Positions 15,447 to 23,972 of a stretch of 46,171 bases of DNA are shown in pieces (position 1 is the first letter of the stretch; the number at the start of each line of letters is the position of its first letter). Under the pieces are notes generated by a model. That model did not search any database, was not told the DNA's origin, and worked only from the letters and a program-made list of their open reading frames with translations. Source of the DNA: an uncultured Eubacteriales bacterium. GTDB taxonomy: Bacteria; Bacillota; Clostridia; Oscillospirales; Oscillospiraceae. The stretch lies in NCBI GenBank assembly GCA_900552015.1, contig URXY01000007.1, forward strand, positions 1-46,171. Direction: 5' to 3'. The position numbers and the translations under genes are program-made.

Positions 15447-16838
15447 TTATTCAGCCTTCTCTTCTTCCTTCTTGGCCGTCTTCTTGGCAGCGGTCTTCTT
15501 AGCGGGTTTCTCCTCGCCCTCGGCAGCCTCACCCTCGGCTTCCTTCTTGGGAGCCTTCTTCTTCTCGATCTTGGCGCTGTCGACCACGAGGTTGACGGCC
15601 TTGTCGCGGATGATCTGTGCACGGATGGTCATCTCGTCAAGATACTTCTTGAGCTCGTTCACATCCATGCTGTACTTCTCAGCGAGGTCGGCATACTGCT
15701 TCTCGACCTCCTCGTCGGTCGCCTCAAGGTTCTCCTCCTTGATGATGGCGTTCACGGCGAGGTCCATGCGGACCTGACGCAGAGCGGGCTCCTTGCCGTC
15801 CTCCATGAACTTCTGCTCGTCCATGCCGGTCATCTTGCAGTACTGGTCATAGGGGATGCCCTGTGCCTGCAGGCGCTGCTTAAAGTCCTCGAGGAAGCGG
15901 GCGCACTGCTCCTCGACCATCGCGTCGGGGATGTCGCACTCGATGTTCTCAGCGACCTTCTCCATCAGGCTGCTCTCGACTGCGAACTTGGCGGCCTGCT
16001 CACGCTGTTCGGTGATCTCGCGCTTGATGCTCTCCTTGAGCTCCTTGAGCGTATCGTACTCGGACACGTCCTTGGCGAAATCGTCATCGAGCTTGGGCAG
16101 CTCCTTGCACTTGATCTCCTTGGCCTTGACGTGGAAGATGACCTTCTTACCGGCGAGGTCCTTGTGATAGTCCTCGGGGAAGGTGATATCGAGGTCCTTC
16201 TCGTCGCCGGCCTTCATGCCGATGACCTGATCCTCAAAGCCGGGAACGAAGCTGCCGGAACCGAGCTCGAGCTCGTAGTTCTCGCCCTTGCCGCCCTCGA
16301 ACGCCTCGCCATTGTCGAAGCCCTCGAAGTCGATGACAGCGATGTCGCCCTTCTTGGCCTTGCGGTCCACGGAAACGAGGCGGGAGTTGCGCTCAGCCAT
16401 CTCGTTCAGGCGCTCCTTCACATCGTCAGCGCTGACCTTGACCTCTTCCTTCTCGGCGGTCAGGCCCTTGTACTCACCGAGCTTGACCTCGGGATACACA
16501 GCGACGGTCGCCTTGAAGGTGAAGCCGTTCTCGTCGATCTTGTCGTCCACGATCTCAACTTCGGGATAACCGACAACATTGAGGCCGCTCTGGCCGATGG
16601 CCTGCGTATATGCCTCGGGCAGAGCGATATCAACAGCATCGCTGTAGAACACGCCCGCGCCGTAGAGCTTTTCGATCATCTTGCGGGGGGCCTTGCCCGG
16701 GCGGAAGCCGGGAATGCTGAGCTTGTTGCGAGCCTTGGTGTAGGCCTTGGCAACGGCGGCTTCGAATTCCTCCGCGCCGACCTCAACGGTCACCGCGACT
16801 CTGCTCTTTTCCAGCTTTTCAACATTTTTGACAGTCAT
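15447..16838 (-). CDS. tig: Trigger factor (ribosome-bound chaperone, PPIase)
   Basis: 463 residues. The N-terminal ribosome-binding domain contains the exit-tunnel signature IPGFRPGKAPR (about 43); a FKBP-type PPIase domain (about 160-245) and a helical chaperone domain follow. It binds nascent chains at the ribosome and is a usual neighbour of clpPX. The last 40 residues are an unusual low-complexity Lys/Ala/Glu tail (KKTAAKKTAKKEEEK), longer than in E. coli or B. subtilis and probably disordered. GGAGGAAAAAG precedes ATG 16838. It is transcribed from the extended -10 promoter at 16900-16928. Confidence 0.98.
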   Translation of the reverse strand: MTVKNVEKLEKSRVAVTVEVGAEEFEAAVAKAYTKARNKLSIPGFRPGKAPRKMIEKLYGAGVFYSDAVDIALPEAYTQAIGQSGLNVVGYPEVEIVDDKIDENGFTFKATVAVYPEVKLGEYKGLTAEKEEVKVSADDVKERLNEMAERNSRLVSVDRKAKKGDIAVIDFEGFDNGEAFEGGKGENYELELGSGSFVPGFEDQVIGMKAGDEKDLDITFPEDYHKDLAGKKVIFHVKAKEIKCKELPKLDDDFAKDVSEYDTLKELKESIKREITEQREQAAKFAVESSLMEKVAENIECDIPDAMVEEQCARFLEDFKQRLQAQGIPYDQYCKMTGMDEQKFMEDGKEPALRQVRMDLAVNAIIKEENLEATDEEVEKQYADLAEKYSMDVNELKKYLDEMTIRAQIIRDKAVNLVVDSAKIEKKKAPKKEAEGEAAEGEEKPAKKTAAKKTAKKEEEKAE

Positions 16839-16899
16839 GATTTCTTTTTCCTCCGTATTGACATCATATATTATGATAATGATGCTTTTGCAAAGTGGT

Positions 16900-16928
16900 A
16901 TTATAGCATACGTTTCTTTGGATTTCCA
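16900..16928 (-). promoter_or_regulatory. Extended -10 promoter of tig
   Basis: Minus strand TGC-TATAAT (-10 at 16905-16900) with a weak -35 TGGAAA (16928-16923) and a 17-base spacer. It likely drives tig and possibly clpP-clpX-lon-ysxC. Confidence 0.7.
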
Positions 16929-16952
16929 CCCTTTTTTGCATCAATTTTTGAC

Positions 16953-17642
16953 CTAATCGTAAATTTTCACCGGCTGAAAGCCGACATAATCCGCCGAGAT
17001 AAGCGCATAGTCGGTTTTTTCGCGCCGCCCCTCGAAGGCGCGGCGGTGCGTATAGCCGTGCAAATGCCCGTAATAGCAGCGCTCGACCTCGTACTTATCG
17101 AGAAGAGCAAGCATCTCGGGGCACTGATAGCCCTGATAGATGGGCGGATAGTGCAGAAAACAGAAGATGGGCCTGCCCTCCGCCGCCTTGAGCGAAGCTT
17201 CCAGCCGCAGCGCCTCGCGCGCGAGCATCTTGCCTGTGTGCGTTCCCGCCGCATCCTCCTCGTAAAACCAGCCGCGCGTGCCGCAGATGGCGTGGTCGCC
17301 GTAGAAAAAGGCATTGTTGTAGAGGATATCGAAGGTCGTAAGCCCGTGCTCTGCAAAAAAGCGATTCATCTTCGACGCTGTCCCCCACCAGTAGTCGTGG
17401 TTGCCTTTCAAGAGGAGCTTTTTCCCCGGCAGCGCGTCGATAAATTGAAAATCGGGCAGCGACTGCTCGAGCGACATTCCCCAGGAGATATCGCCCGCCA
17501 GCACGATGACGTCATCCTCGTGCAGCGCCGAAAAATTTTCGCGGATGCGCTCGACATAGTTCGCCCATTTCGGGCCGAACACGTCCATGGGCTTGTCCGT
17601 GCCGAGCGATAAGTGCAGGTCGCCGATCGCGTATAATGCCAT
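16953..17642 (-). CDS. Calcineurin-type metallophosphoesterase
   Basis: 229 residues with all metal-binding blocks of the family: IGDLHLS (residues 5-11), LAGDISWG (about 58), KGNHDYWWG (about 85), FLHYPP (about 165) and YGHLHGYTH (about 197). It hydrolyses phosphoesters using two metal ions; the substrate is unknown. The ATG at 17642 (MALYAIGDLH) has GGGAGG upstream. An open frame continues further upstream but it reads through yraN in another phase and is not part of the gene. It is the last gene of the rplS-side cluster. Confidence 0.9.
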   Translation of the reverse strand: MALYAIGDLHLSLGTDKPMDVFGPKWANYVERIRENFSALHEDDVIVLAGDISWGMSLEQSLPDFQFIDALPGKKLLLKGNHDYWWGTASKMNRFFAEHGLTTFDILYNNAFFYGDHAICGTRGWFYEEDAAGTHTGKMLAREALRLEASLKAAEGRPIFCFLHYPPIYQGYQCPEMLALLDKYEVERCYYGHLHGYTHRRAFEGRREKTDYALISADYVGFQPVKIYD

Positions 17643-17667
17643 CGCGTGCCTCCCTTCCAAAGCCAAA

Positions 17668-18027
17668 TCAAAATGCGTTTTCGATGTAAGCGATGCGAGT
17701 TCTGCTCGCATTGTGGTGCGCGTCGGTGTAGACCTCCGCCACGTCGAAGCGGGCGGGGACGTCAAGGCCGTGCATACTGAGATAAAGCAGCGCTGCGGCG
17801 CGCAGCTTTTCCTGCTTTTTCGCCGTGACATATTCGCGCGGCATCCCGTAGCGCAAATTGCTGCGCAGCTTGACCTCGACAAAGAGGATCATCCCGTCTT
17901 TTTCGGCGATGAGGTCGATCTCGCCGAGGCGGCAGCGCCACTCCTTTTCCACGATGCGGCAGCCGCGCGCTTCGAGGTATTCCGCGGCCAGCGCCTCGCC
18001 CCAGTCGCCGTCCTGCTTGGTGCTCAT
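17668..18027 (-). CDS. yraN: YraN family nuclease-fold protein (UPF0102)
   Basis: 119 residues, usual family length. The PD-(D/E)XK-like core GEIDLIAEKDG...FVEVKLR (about 40-58) has the acidic-acidic-lysine pattern of a resolvase/endonuclease fold; the biological role is unproven. ATG 18027 overlaps the rnhB stop in ATGA and has GGGAGG upstream, so translation is coupled. A GTG 15 bases earlier is in frame but lacks its own ribosome site. The rnhB-yraN pair is a classic Firmicute arrangement. Confidence 0.93.
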   Translation of the reverse strand: MSTKQDGDWGEALAAEYLEARGCRIVEKEWRCRLGEIDLIAEKDGMILFVEVKLRSNLRYGMPREYVTAKKQEKLRAAALLYLSMHGLDVPARFDVAEVYTDAHHNASRTRIAYIENAF

Positions 18028-18647
18028 CGCCGCGCCTCCCACTTTTTGAGGAATGTCTTGCGGTGCACAGGGCTCGGGCCGTACTGGTCAAGCATCTGGT
18101 AGTGGAGCTTCGTGCCGTAGCCCTTGTGCTTGGCAAACTGATACTCGGGGTACTGAGGGTCCAGCACCTCGACCACGTAGTGGTCACGGCTGACCTTTGC
18201 CAGCACGCTCGCCGCGGCGATGGAAAGACTCGCGCCGTCCCCGCCGACGATCAGCTCGTGCGGCGTGGTGATGCGCGCCGACGCGCCGTGGTCGCGGTTG
18301 CCGTCGATGAGCGCGTAGTCCGCCGGTATCTCCAGCGCGTCAATGGCGAGCTGCATCGCCTTCATGCGCGCGCTCAAAATGTCCGTCGCATCGATCTCGC
18401 TTGCGTCAACAGACGCGACGGCGCAGGCGACAGCCTTCTCAAAAATAACGGGAAAAAGCGCTTCGCGCTTTTTCTCCGTCAGCTTTTTCGAGTCATTCAG
18501 CCCCTCGATCTCACAGTTTTCCGGCAGGATGACGGCAGCGGCGTACACAGGCCCCATCAGCGGCCCCGCGCCCGCCTCGTCCACACCGCAGACAAAAGCA
18601 TGGCCCGCCGCGCGGGCCTGCGCCTCATAATGCAGGTCGACGCTCAT
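18024..18647 (-). CDS. rnhB: Ribonuclease HII
   Basis: 207 residues. The catalytic acidic pair D23-E24 in GVDEAGAGPL and the LNDSKKLT motif define RNase HII, which cuts the RNA strand of RNA-DNA hybrids and removes single ribonucleotides. A third acidic site lies in ALIDGNRD. The start overlaps the ylqF stop, and the stop overlaps the yraN start, both as ATGA. Confidence 0.97.
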   Translation of the reverse strand: MSVDLHYEAQARAAGHAFVCGVDEAGAGPLMGPVYAAAVILPENCEIEGLNDSKKLTEKKREALFPVIFEKAVACAVASVDASEIDATDILSARMKAMQLAIDALEIPADYALIDGNRDHGASARITTPHELIVGGDGASLSIAAASVLAKVSRDHYVVEVLDPQYPEYQFAKHKGYGTKLHYQMLDQYGPSPVHRKTFLKKWEARR

Positions 18648-19516
18648 GCGCTCTCCCCCTCGGGCGGCAGCTCGAGTGTAAAGCGTCCCAGCTTGCCGCC
18701 GCGGAATTCATCGAGCAGAATACGGCTCATGCGCTCGGTGTCCACCTCGCCGCCGGAGATCAAAAAACCGCGCTTGCGCCCCGCTTTTTCCAGTAGTGCA
18801 TAGCCGTCGTCCTCCTCGGAGATGGTGAGCTTGTAGCGCTCCTCAATGGCCTTGGGATAGTTTTTGCCAAGGTAGTCCATCAGACGCATGGCAAGCTCCT
18901 CAATGTCGACGACCTCGTCGCGGATGGCGCCGGTGAAGGCAAGGCGGATGCCGACGGAGCTGTCTTCAAACTTCGGCCACAGGATGCCCGGCGTGTCGAG
19001 CAGCTCAAGCGTCTTGTCGACGGGCACCCACTGCTTCGTGCGCGTGACGCCCGGGCGGTCCTCCGCCTTGGCACTCTTGCGCCCGGAGACCTTGTTGATG
19101 AAGGTCGACTTGCCGACGTTCGGGATGCCGAGCACCATCACGCGCAGCACGCGGCCGACCTGCCCCTTGGCCTCGTAAGAGGCGATCTTCTCGCGCAGGA
19201 GCGTGCGCACGGCGGAGGAAAACTGCTTCACGCCCCCGCCCTGCTTGGCGTCCGTTTCGATGACGGCATAGCCGAGCGAGCGGAAGTAGGCCGCCCACTT
19301 TTTTGTCATTTCGGGGTCCGCCTGATCGACGCGGTTCAAGACGATCAAGCGGGGCTTGCCCGCCGTCAGCTCATCCACATCGGGGTTGCGGCTGCTCATG
19401 GGGATGCGCGCGTCCAATATTTCGCACACCGCGTCCACATTGCCGAGCTCCGCCGCGATCATGCGGCGGGTCTTGGTCATGTGGCCGGGAAACCAGCTTA
19501 AACTCTCGAGCTGCAT
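18644..19516 (-). CDS. ylqF: Ribosome biogenesis GTPase YlqF/RbgA
   Basis: 290 residues. The GTPase motifs occur in the circularly permuted order typical of RbgA: G4 LNRVDQ (about 66) precedes G1 GIPNVGKST (about 130) and G3 DTPG (about 175). The N-terminus WFPGHM is diagnostic. It acts in late 50S assembly. It lies 13 bases after lepB and is coupled to rnhB. Confidence 0.97.
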   Translation of the reverse strand: MQLESLSWFPGHMTKTRRMIAAELGNVDAVCEILDARIPMSSRNPDVDELTAGKPRLIVLNRVDQADPEMTKKWAAYFRSLGYAVIETDAKQGGGVKQFSSAVRTLLREKIASYEAKGQVGRVLRVMVLGIPNVGKSTFINKVSGRKSAKAEDRPGVTRTKQWVPVDKTLELLDTPGILWPKFEDSSVGIRLAFTGAIRDEVVDIEELAMRLMDYLGKNYPKAIEERYKLTISEEDDGYALLEKAGRKRGFLISGGEVDTERMSRILLDEFRGGKLGRFTLELPPEGESA

Positions 19517-19529
19517 GGCACACTCTCCT

Positions 19530-20150
19530 TTATTTCAGAAGACCGATGCGGCCAAATTCGCGCTGTTCGGTCAGGTAATCGCGCCCCGGGAAGACGAGGA
19601 ACACCGCCTTGCCGATGAGAAGGCGTGTGTCCACCGTGCCGAGCGAGGAATCGCGGCTGTCGTTGGAGTGGTTGCGGTTGTCGCCAAGCAGGAAGACCTC
19701 TCCCTCCGGAACGGTGAGAGGGAAGAGCGTCCCCTCCTCGCGATAGGTGAGGTCGTTGATGTAATCCTCTTCGAGCATCACACCGTCCACATACACGCGG
19801 CCAAGGGCAAAGTCGATATCGACGGTCTGCCCCTCGGTCGCGATCACGCGTTTGACGATGGGCTGCGCGTCGAAGCTCTCCTTGCGCGCAATGACGATAT
19901 CGCCGACTTCATACTCGCCGCAAAGCAGCGAATTCACCACGAGCAGGCGGTCGCCGTCCTGTAAGGTCGGGATCATCGACGGGCCGGAAACGCCCATCAG
20001 GCGCACAACAAAGGTGAACACCAGCGTGACGACAAGCAGCGCCGAGACAAGCGACGAGATCGTTTCATACACGTCGCGCCCGGGGATCTTTTCCACGATC
20101 TCCTCGCTGCTTTCCTCGTGAATATCCAATTTCTGATCAAATTCGTCCAT
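19530..20150 (-). CDS. lepB: Signal peptidase I
   Basis: 206 residues: a cytoplasmic acidic N-terminus, one membrane segment (about 33-52) and the catalytic Ser58 (GPSM) / Lys100 (IVKRVIA) dyad on the outer face, plus the LGDNRNHSNDSR box. It removes signal peptides from exported proteins. The order rplS-lepB-ylqF-rnhB matches B. subtilis and clostridia. A terminator (20231-20264) sits between rplS and this gene, so lepB may have its own weak promoter or depend on readthrough. Confidence 0.97.
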   Translation of the reverse strand: MDEFDQKLDIHEESSEEIVEKIPGRDVYETISSLVSALLVVTLVFTFVVRLMGVSGPSMIPTLQDGDRLLVVNSLLCGEYEVGDIVIARKESFDAQPIVKRVIATEGQTVDIDFALGRVYVDGVMLEEDYINDLTYREEGTLFPLTVPEGEVFLLGDNRNHSNDSRDSSLGTVDTRLLIGKAVFLVFPGRDYLTEQREFGRIGLLK

Positions 20151-20230
20151 GGTCTATCTCTCCCTGACACGGCGAAAAGCGCCTGATTCTCTAATTTATC
20201 TATTTTATCACGATTTTCACAAAAGGCAAC

Positions 20231-20264
20231 AAAAAAAGCGTGGTTTACAAAACCACGCTTTTTT
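20231..20264 (-). terminator. Terminator after rplS
   Basis: AAAAAAGCGTGGTTT paired with AAACCACGCTTTTTT around a 4-base loop; the T-run lies on the minus-strand exit, 18 bases after the rplS stop. Confidence 0.92.
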
Positions 20265-20282
20265 GTTCTCAAAGAATCTGTC

Positions 20283-20624
20283 TTACAGCTTCTCGCGGAT
20301 CTTGGCAGCCTTACCGACGCGGCCGCGCAGGTAATAGAGCTTGGCGCGGCGGACATAACCGCTGCGCACGGTCTCGACCTTCTCAATGAGGGGGGAGTGG
20401 ATGGGGAACACCTTCTCGACGCCGACGCCGTAAGCGAGACGACGAACGGTGAAGGTCTCCTCGAGACCGCCGTGCTTCTTCGCGATGACGATGCCCTCAA
20501 AGACCTGGATACGCTCGCGGGAGCCTTCCTTGATCTTGACATGAACGCGGACGGTATCGCCGACGTTGATGACGGGCATTTCCTTCTTCAGCTGCTGGGA
20601 TTCGAGCTCTTTGATGAGATCCAT
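20283..20624 (-). CDS. rplS: 50S ribosomal protein L19
   Basis: 113 residues, full length. It carries the family signature region VHVKIKEGSRERIQVFEG (about 28-46) and the conserved end RRAKLYYLRGRVGKAAKI. It sits at the 30S-50S interface. ATAGGAGGAAA precedes ATG 20624. A 110-base leader lies between the promoter (20730-20758) and the start. Confidence 0.98.
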   Translation of the reverse strand: MDLIKELESQQLKKEMPVINVGDTVRVHVKIKEGSRERIQVFEGIVIAKKHGGLEETFTVRRLAYGVGVEKVFPIHSPLIEKVETVRSGYVRRAKLYYLRGRVGKAAKIREKL

Positions 20625-20639
20625 GGGTAATTTCCTCCT

Positions 20640-20729
20640 ATTTATAGGCGTTCTTGACCGCTTTTCTGTGGCGCTTTTGGGATTCTTTCACCCGCGCACG
20701 GCAGAGGACCGCCCTTTTTAAGCTATGGT
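20640..20729 (-). other. rplS 5' leader, possible autogenous control region
   Basis: The untranslated leader of rplS is about 100 bases. It contains short G/C complementarity (GGGCGGTCC with CTCTGCC; GCGGGTG...CCC). Firmicute rplS genes often carry an L19 leader; I cannot confirm a match to that structure by eye. Confidence 0.25.
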
Positions 20730-20758
20730 AGCATATCATACGGCAGGATGAATTGCAA
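20730..20758 (-). promoter_or_regulatory. Promoter of rplS
   Basis: Minus strand TTGCAA (20758-20753), 17-base spacer, TATGCT (20735-20730). Confidence 0.6.
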
Positions 20759-20793
20759 GCATTTTTTACAAAAAGAGAAAAAATCTGCTCACA

Positions 20794-21456
20794 TCAGCGG
20801 AAAATGTTCATTTCCCTGTCGTAGACCTCTTTTCTGCGCACGCGGACAAAGTCCGGCGCGATCTCGGGAAGGTGCCGCGCGATGGCCGCGCCGATGAGCG
20901 CAGGGTTGAGTCCCGGGTCCTGCGCGGCGACGATGGCGTCGGCCACGATCATCCCCGCCTCCTCCGTCAGCGTAAGCGAATGGATGAGCGGCGCAATGTT
21001 GAGCTCGGTCATGCCCTTGTGCTTCGTGCGCTTTTCGACAAAGATCTCCTCCTGCGTGAAAAGCGCGCGGATACGCTCGCAGGTGTCCTCGCTCACGCCG
21101 TTGTCGTACTCCATCTCAAGGCACGCGCGCAGCAGCGCCATCTCGCGCACGGGGCGCGAGGCAGCGTAGCAGTCGAGCACGCGAAGGCCCGCAGGCATAC
21201 CGGTGTTCAGCGCCTCGGCCACGCCCTCGCCCGTGCTGTCCTCCACGCTTTCAAAGTCGAGGATCTCGCAATCGCTCGACTGCCCCACAGGCAGCGGCAG
21301 CACGATGGATAAGATCGGATGCGGATGGAAGCCGTTAGAGTGCTTGATGGAAAGTCCCGCGCGCGGGAATACGCGCTGGAACGTGCGCATCACGTCGAGA
21401 TGCGAAATGTAGGAAGCCTGATGCTCCTTGACAAAAACAAGCCGTAACTTAGACAT
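20794..21456 (-). CDS. TIGR03936 family radical-SAM-associated protein (DUF2344)
   Basis: 220 residues beginning MSKLRLVFVKEH with the family's YISHLDVMR and GFHPHPILS blocks near the N-terminus. It has no radical-SAM cysteines itself. The family always lies next to a TIGR03960 protein, and its partner is immediately upstream here: ATG 21456 falls inside the last codons of the partner (8-base overlap), with GGAGGG as ribosome site. Its role is unknown; a tRNA or rRNA modification partnership has been suspected from neighbourhoods with ribosomal genes. Confidence 0.93.
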   Translation of the reverse strand: MSKLRLVFVKEHQASYISHLDVMRTFQRVFPRAGLSIKHSNGFHPHPILSIVLPLPVGQSSDCEILDFESVEDSTGEGVAEALNTGMPAGLRVLDCYAASRPVREMALLRACLEMEYDNGVSEDTCERIRALFTQEEIFVEKRTKHKGMTELNIAPLIHSLTLTEEAGMIVADAIVAAQDPGLNPALIGAAIARHLPEIAPDFVRVRRKEVYDREMNIFR

Positions 21457-23281
21457 CGCATTTCCCTCCCACCAGGCAATTCGCGCCGCAGGCATTGCAG
21501 TGCGTGCGGCAGTCAGGCGTCGTCACGCCCTCAAACGTCAGCGCGTGCTCGCGCTTGAAGTAGGCGGGCGATACGCCGGTGGAGATCATGCTCCACGGCA
21601 GGATCTCATCCTCGCTGCGGCGACGGTTTGCGTAAAAATGCGGGTCGAGGCCACATTCTTCAAAGGCCTCCATCCATCGCTCAAGCTGGAAGTAATCCTC
21701 CCACGCGCTGAGCGTTTCACCCTTGCGCCACGCCGTCTCGATGACGCGGCCCAGCCGGCGGTCGCCGCAGGAGATGACCGCTTCCATAAAACTCGTGGGC
21801 GAGGGATGCCAGTTATAGTGGATGGCCTTAGAGCGGATGGCTCCGCGCAGAAGCTTGACGCGGCGCTCGTACTCCTCGATGGAGATCTGCGGCTCCCACT
21901 GGAAAGCTGTGTGCGGCTTCGGCACGAACCATGAAGTCGAGACCGTGATGCGCACGCCGCGCGAACGGTTGGGCGTGCTGTCGCGCCAGACCTGCCAGAC
22001 GTCGTCTGCGATCTTGGCGATGCCGAGCACGTCCTCGTCCGTCTCCGTCGGCAGGCCGAGCATAAAGTAGAGCTTGACCGCGCTGTAGCCGCCCGCAAAC
22101 GCACGGCGGCAGGATTCGAGCAGGTCCTCTTCGGTCAGATTTTTGTTGATGGCGTCGCGCAGGCGCTGCGTGCCGGCCTCTGGCGCGAAGGTAAGGCCCG
22201 TCTTCCTGCCCTTTTGCAGCCGCTCCATCAGCGCCATGGAGAAATTGTCCGCGCGCAGCGACGGCAGCGCGAGCGTCAGGTGGCGCTGGGCGCAGAAATC
22301 CTCCAGATCGTCGCACAGCTCGACAAGATGCGGATAGTCTGACGTCGAGAGCGAGGAAAGCGTCATATCCTGATATCCGGAATCCTCGACCGCTTCGATG
22401 GCATAGTCGCGCAGGAGCTTTTCCGAGCGGTTGCGCACCGGGCGGTAGACATAACCCGCCTGACAGAAGCGGCAGCCGCGGATGCAGCCGCGGAACAGCT
22501 CGAGCGAAACGCGGTCCTGCACGATCTCCGTCGAGGGAACGATGGTCTTTGTGGGATAGTACGCCTCGTCCATATTCTCAACGATGCGCTTGAGCACCGT
22601 TTTGGGTGCGTCCTCCTTGGCGGTGATGGACTTCACCGTGCCGTCGTCGTTGTAGTCGACGTCGTAAAGGCTCGGCACATAGATGCCGCGCATCTGCGCC
22701 GCCTGCACGAGAAACCCGTGCTTGCTCCACCCCTCGCGCCGCGCCTTGCGGTGCAGCTCGATGAGCTCGACGTTCATCTCCTCGCCCTCGCCGATGACGG
22801 CGAGGTCCAAAAAGTCTGCGATGGGCTCGCAGTTGTACATCGCTGTACCGCCCGCGATGACGAGCGGGGTGAGCTCCGTGCGCTCGGACGAATGCAGCGG
22901 GACGCCCGCAAGGTCAAGCATATTCAGGATGGCGGGAAATGCCATCTCATAGCCGACGGAAAAGGCAATGATGTCAAACTCATTGAGCGGGTCGAAGGAT
23001 TCGAGCGCGTAGAGCGGGATGTGCGCCTTGCGCATCTCCTCCTCCATATCGCCCCAGGGTGCGTAGCAGCGCTCGCACCATACGCCCTCCATATTGTTCA
23101 TCACGCCGTAGAGGATGCGCATGCCGAGATTCGACATGCCGATCTCATAGGTATCGGGAAAGCAGAAGGCGATGCGTGTGTCGACCTTGCTCTTATCCTT
23201 CATGATGGCGTTGAATTCCCCGCCGACATAGCGTGCAGGCTTCTGCACGCGTGGCAGGATGCGTTCGAGTCGTTTATCCAC
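21449..23281 (-). CDS. TIGR03960 family B12-binding-like radical SAM protein
   Basis: 610 residues. An N-terminal cobalamin-binding-like Rossmann region (about 1-180) is followed by a radical-SAM core with RGCIRGCRFCQAG (about 265), giving CxxxCxxC for the 4Fe-4S cluster. A C-terminal Cys-rich end (THCNACGANCLVGGKC) could hold a second cluster or zinc. In clostridia it pairs with the TIGR03936 protein, often near rplU/rpmA; here the next gene cluster is rplS. The reaction is unknown. Confidence 0.94.
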   Translation of the reverse strand: MDKRLERILPRVQKPARYVGGEFNAIMKDKSKVDTRIAFCFPDTYEIGMSNLGMRILYGVMNNMEGVWCERCYAPWGDMEEEMRKAHIPLYALESFDPLNEFDIIAFSVGYEMAFPAILNMLDLAGVPLHSSERTELTPLVIAGGTAMYNCEPIADFLDLAVIGEGEEMNVELIELHRKARREGWSKHGFLVQAAQMRGIYVPSLYDVDYNDDGTVKSITAKEDAPKTVLKRIVENMDEAYYPTKTIVPSTEIVQDRVSLELFRGCIRGCRFCQAGYVYRPVRNRSEKLLRDYAIEAVEDSGYQDMTLSSLSTSDYPHLVELCDDLEDFCAQRHLTLALPSLRADNFSMALMERLQKGRKTGLTFAPEAGTQRLRDAINKNLTEEDLLESCRRAFAGGYSAVKLYFMLGLPTETDEDVLGIAKIADDVWQVWRDSTPNRSRGVRITVSTSWFVPKPHTAFQWEPQISIEEYERRVKLLRGAIRSKAIHYNWHPSPTSFMEAVISCGDRRLGRVIETAWRKGETLSAWEDYFQLERWMEAFEECGLDPHFYANRRRSEDEILPWSMISTGVSPAYFKREHALTFEGVTTPDCRTHCNACGANCLVGGKCDV

Positions 23282-23314
23282 AAAAAATCTCCCTTGGTGA
23301 AATCAAAATAAGAC

Positions 23315-23348
23315 AGCCGAAAATGGGCACAAGAAACCATTTTCGGCT
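23315..23348 (-). terminator. Terminator after the SpoIVFB-like gene
   Basis: AGCCGAAAATGG (23315-23326), 10-base loop, CCATTTTCGGCT (23337-23348); on the minus strand TCTTATTTTG follows. It separates the SpoIVF-like pair from the radical-SAM pair. Confidence 0.65.
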
Positions 23349-23351
23349 ATT

Positions 23352-23972
23352 CTACACTTTTCTATTCCGTTTCGCAAGCCTCAGTTGCGGCAAGGCCCCG
23401 AAAAGCAGCGCAGCCGCGGCGAGCAGGAAGAACCAACCCCCGCCCGTTTCCGCCGCGATGTAAACGCCTGCGCCCACGAGCGCCAGCGCACAGACAAGGC
23501 CCGCTGCCGCCGCTGCCGCATCCCCGGCGGCAGGGCCGAAGAGAAAGGTCACAAAGAGGTACAGCGCACGTGAGCCGTCGAGCGGCGGGATGGGCAGCAG
23601 GTTGAACACCGCAAGCAGGATATGCGCGCCCGCAAAGACGAAGCCCTCCACCCACGAAATGCGCAGCGCGAAGGCCGCCGTCACAAAGCCGCAGACAAGG
23701 TTCATGCCGCAGCCCGCGAGCGTGACGATGAGCTCGCGCCCGTAGGAGAGCCTCCGCGCTCCGCGCGCGTAGAGCACTGCGCCGAGCGCCGAGAGCCTCA
23801 GTCCCTCGATCGGCACATGGAACGCACGCAGTGCCAGCAAATGCCCGCACTCGTGCAGCACCGCCGCAAGCAGCACCGATACGACGATCTCGACTGGGCT
23901 AATGACCGCCGCAAGCAACACCAGCAGGAAAAAGCTCCACGACGCGTGTACCCCTCGTTCAGGAAACAACAT
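23352..23972 (-). CDS. M50 intramembrane metalloprotease, SpoIVFB-like
   Basis: 206 residues, about six membrane segments. It has the zinc site HECGH (about residue 40) and the second family motif NLLPIPPLDG (about 123), so both catalytic parts are intact. Relatives of this size cleave membrane-tethered substrates; SpoIVFB activates pro-sigma-K in the sporangium. The adjacent upstream gene encodes a membrane-anchored LytM protein like SpoIVFA, which supports the SpoIVFB assignment. The starts overlap by 14 bases and no independent ribosome site is clear, so expression probably depends on the upstream gene. The usual following genes rplU-rpmA are absent. Confidence 0.85.
   Translation of the reverse strand: MLFPERGVHASWSFFLLVLLAAVISPVEIVVSVLLAAVLHECGHLLALRAFHVPIEGLRLSALGAVLYARGARRLSYGRELIVTLAGCGMNLVCGFVTAAFALRISWVEGFVFAGAHILLAVFNLLPIPPLDGSRALYLFVTFLFGPAAGDAAAAAAGLVCALALVGAGVYIAAETGGGWFFLLAAAALLFGALPQLRLAKRNRKV

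Noticed and set aside
17643..17882. N-terminal extension of the phosphoesterase to 309 residues
   Set aside because: The extra 80 codons read yraN in another phase and have Arg/Ser-rich, non-protein-like composition; a ribosome site marks ATG 17642.
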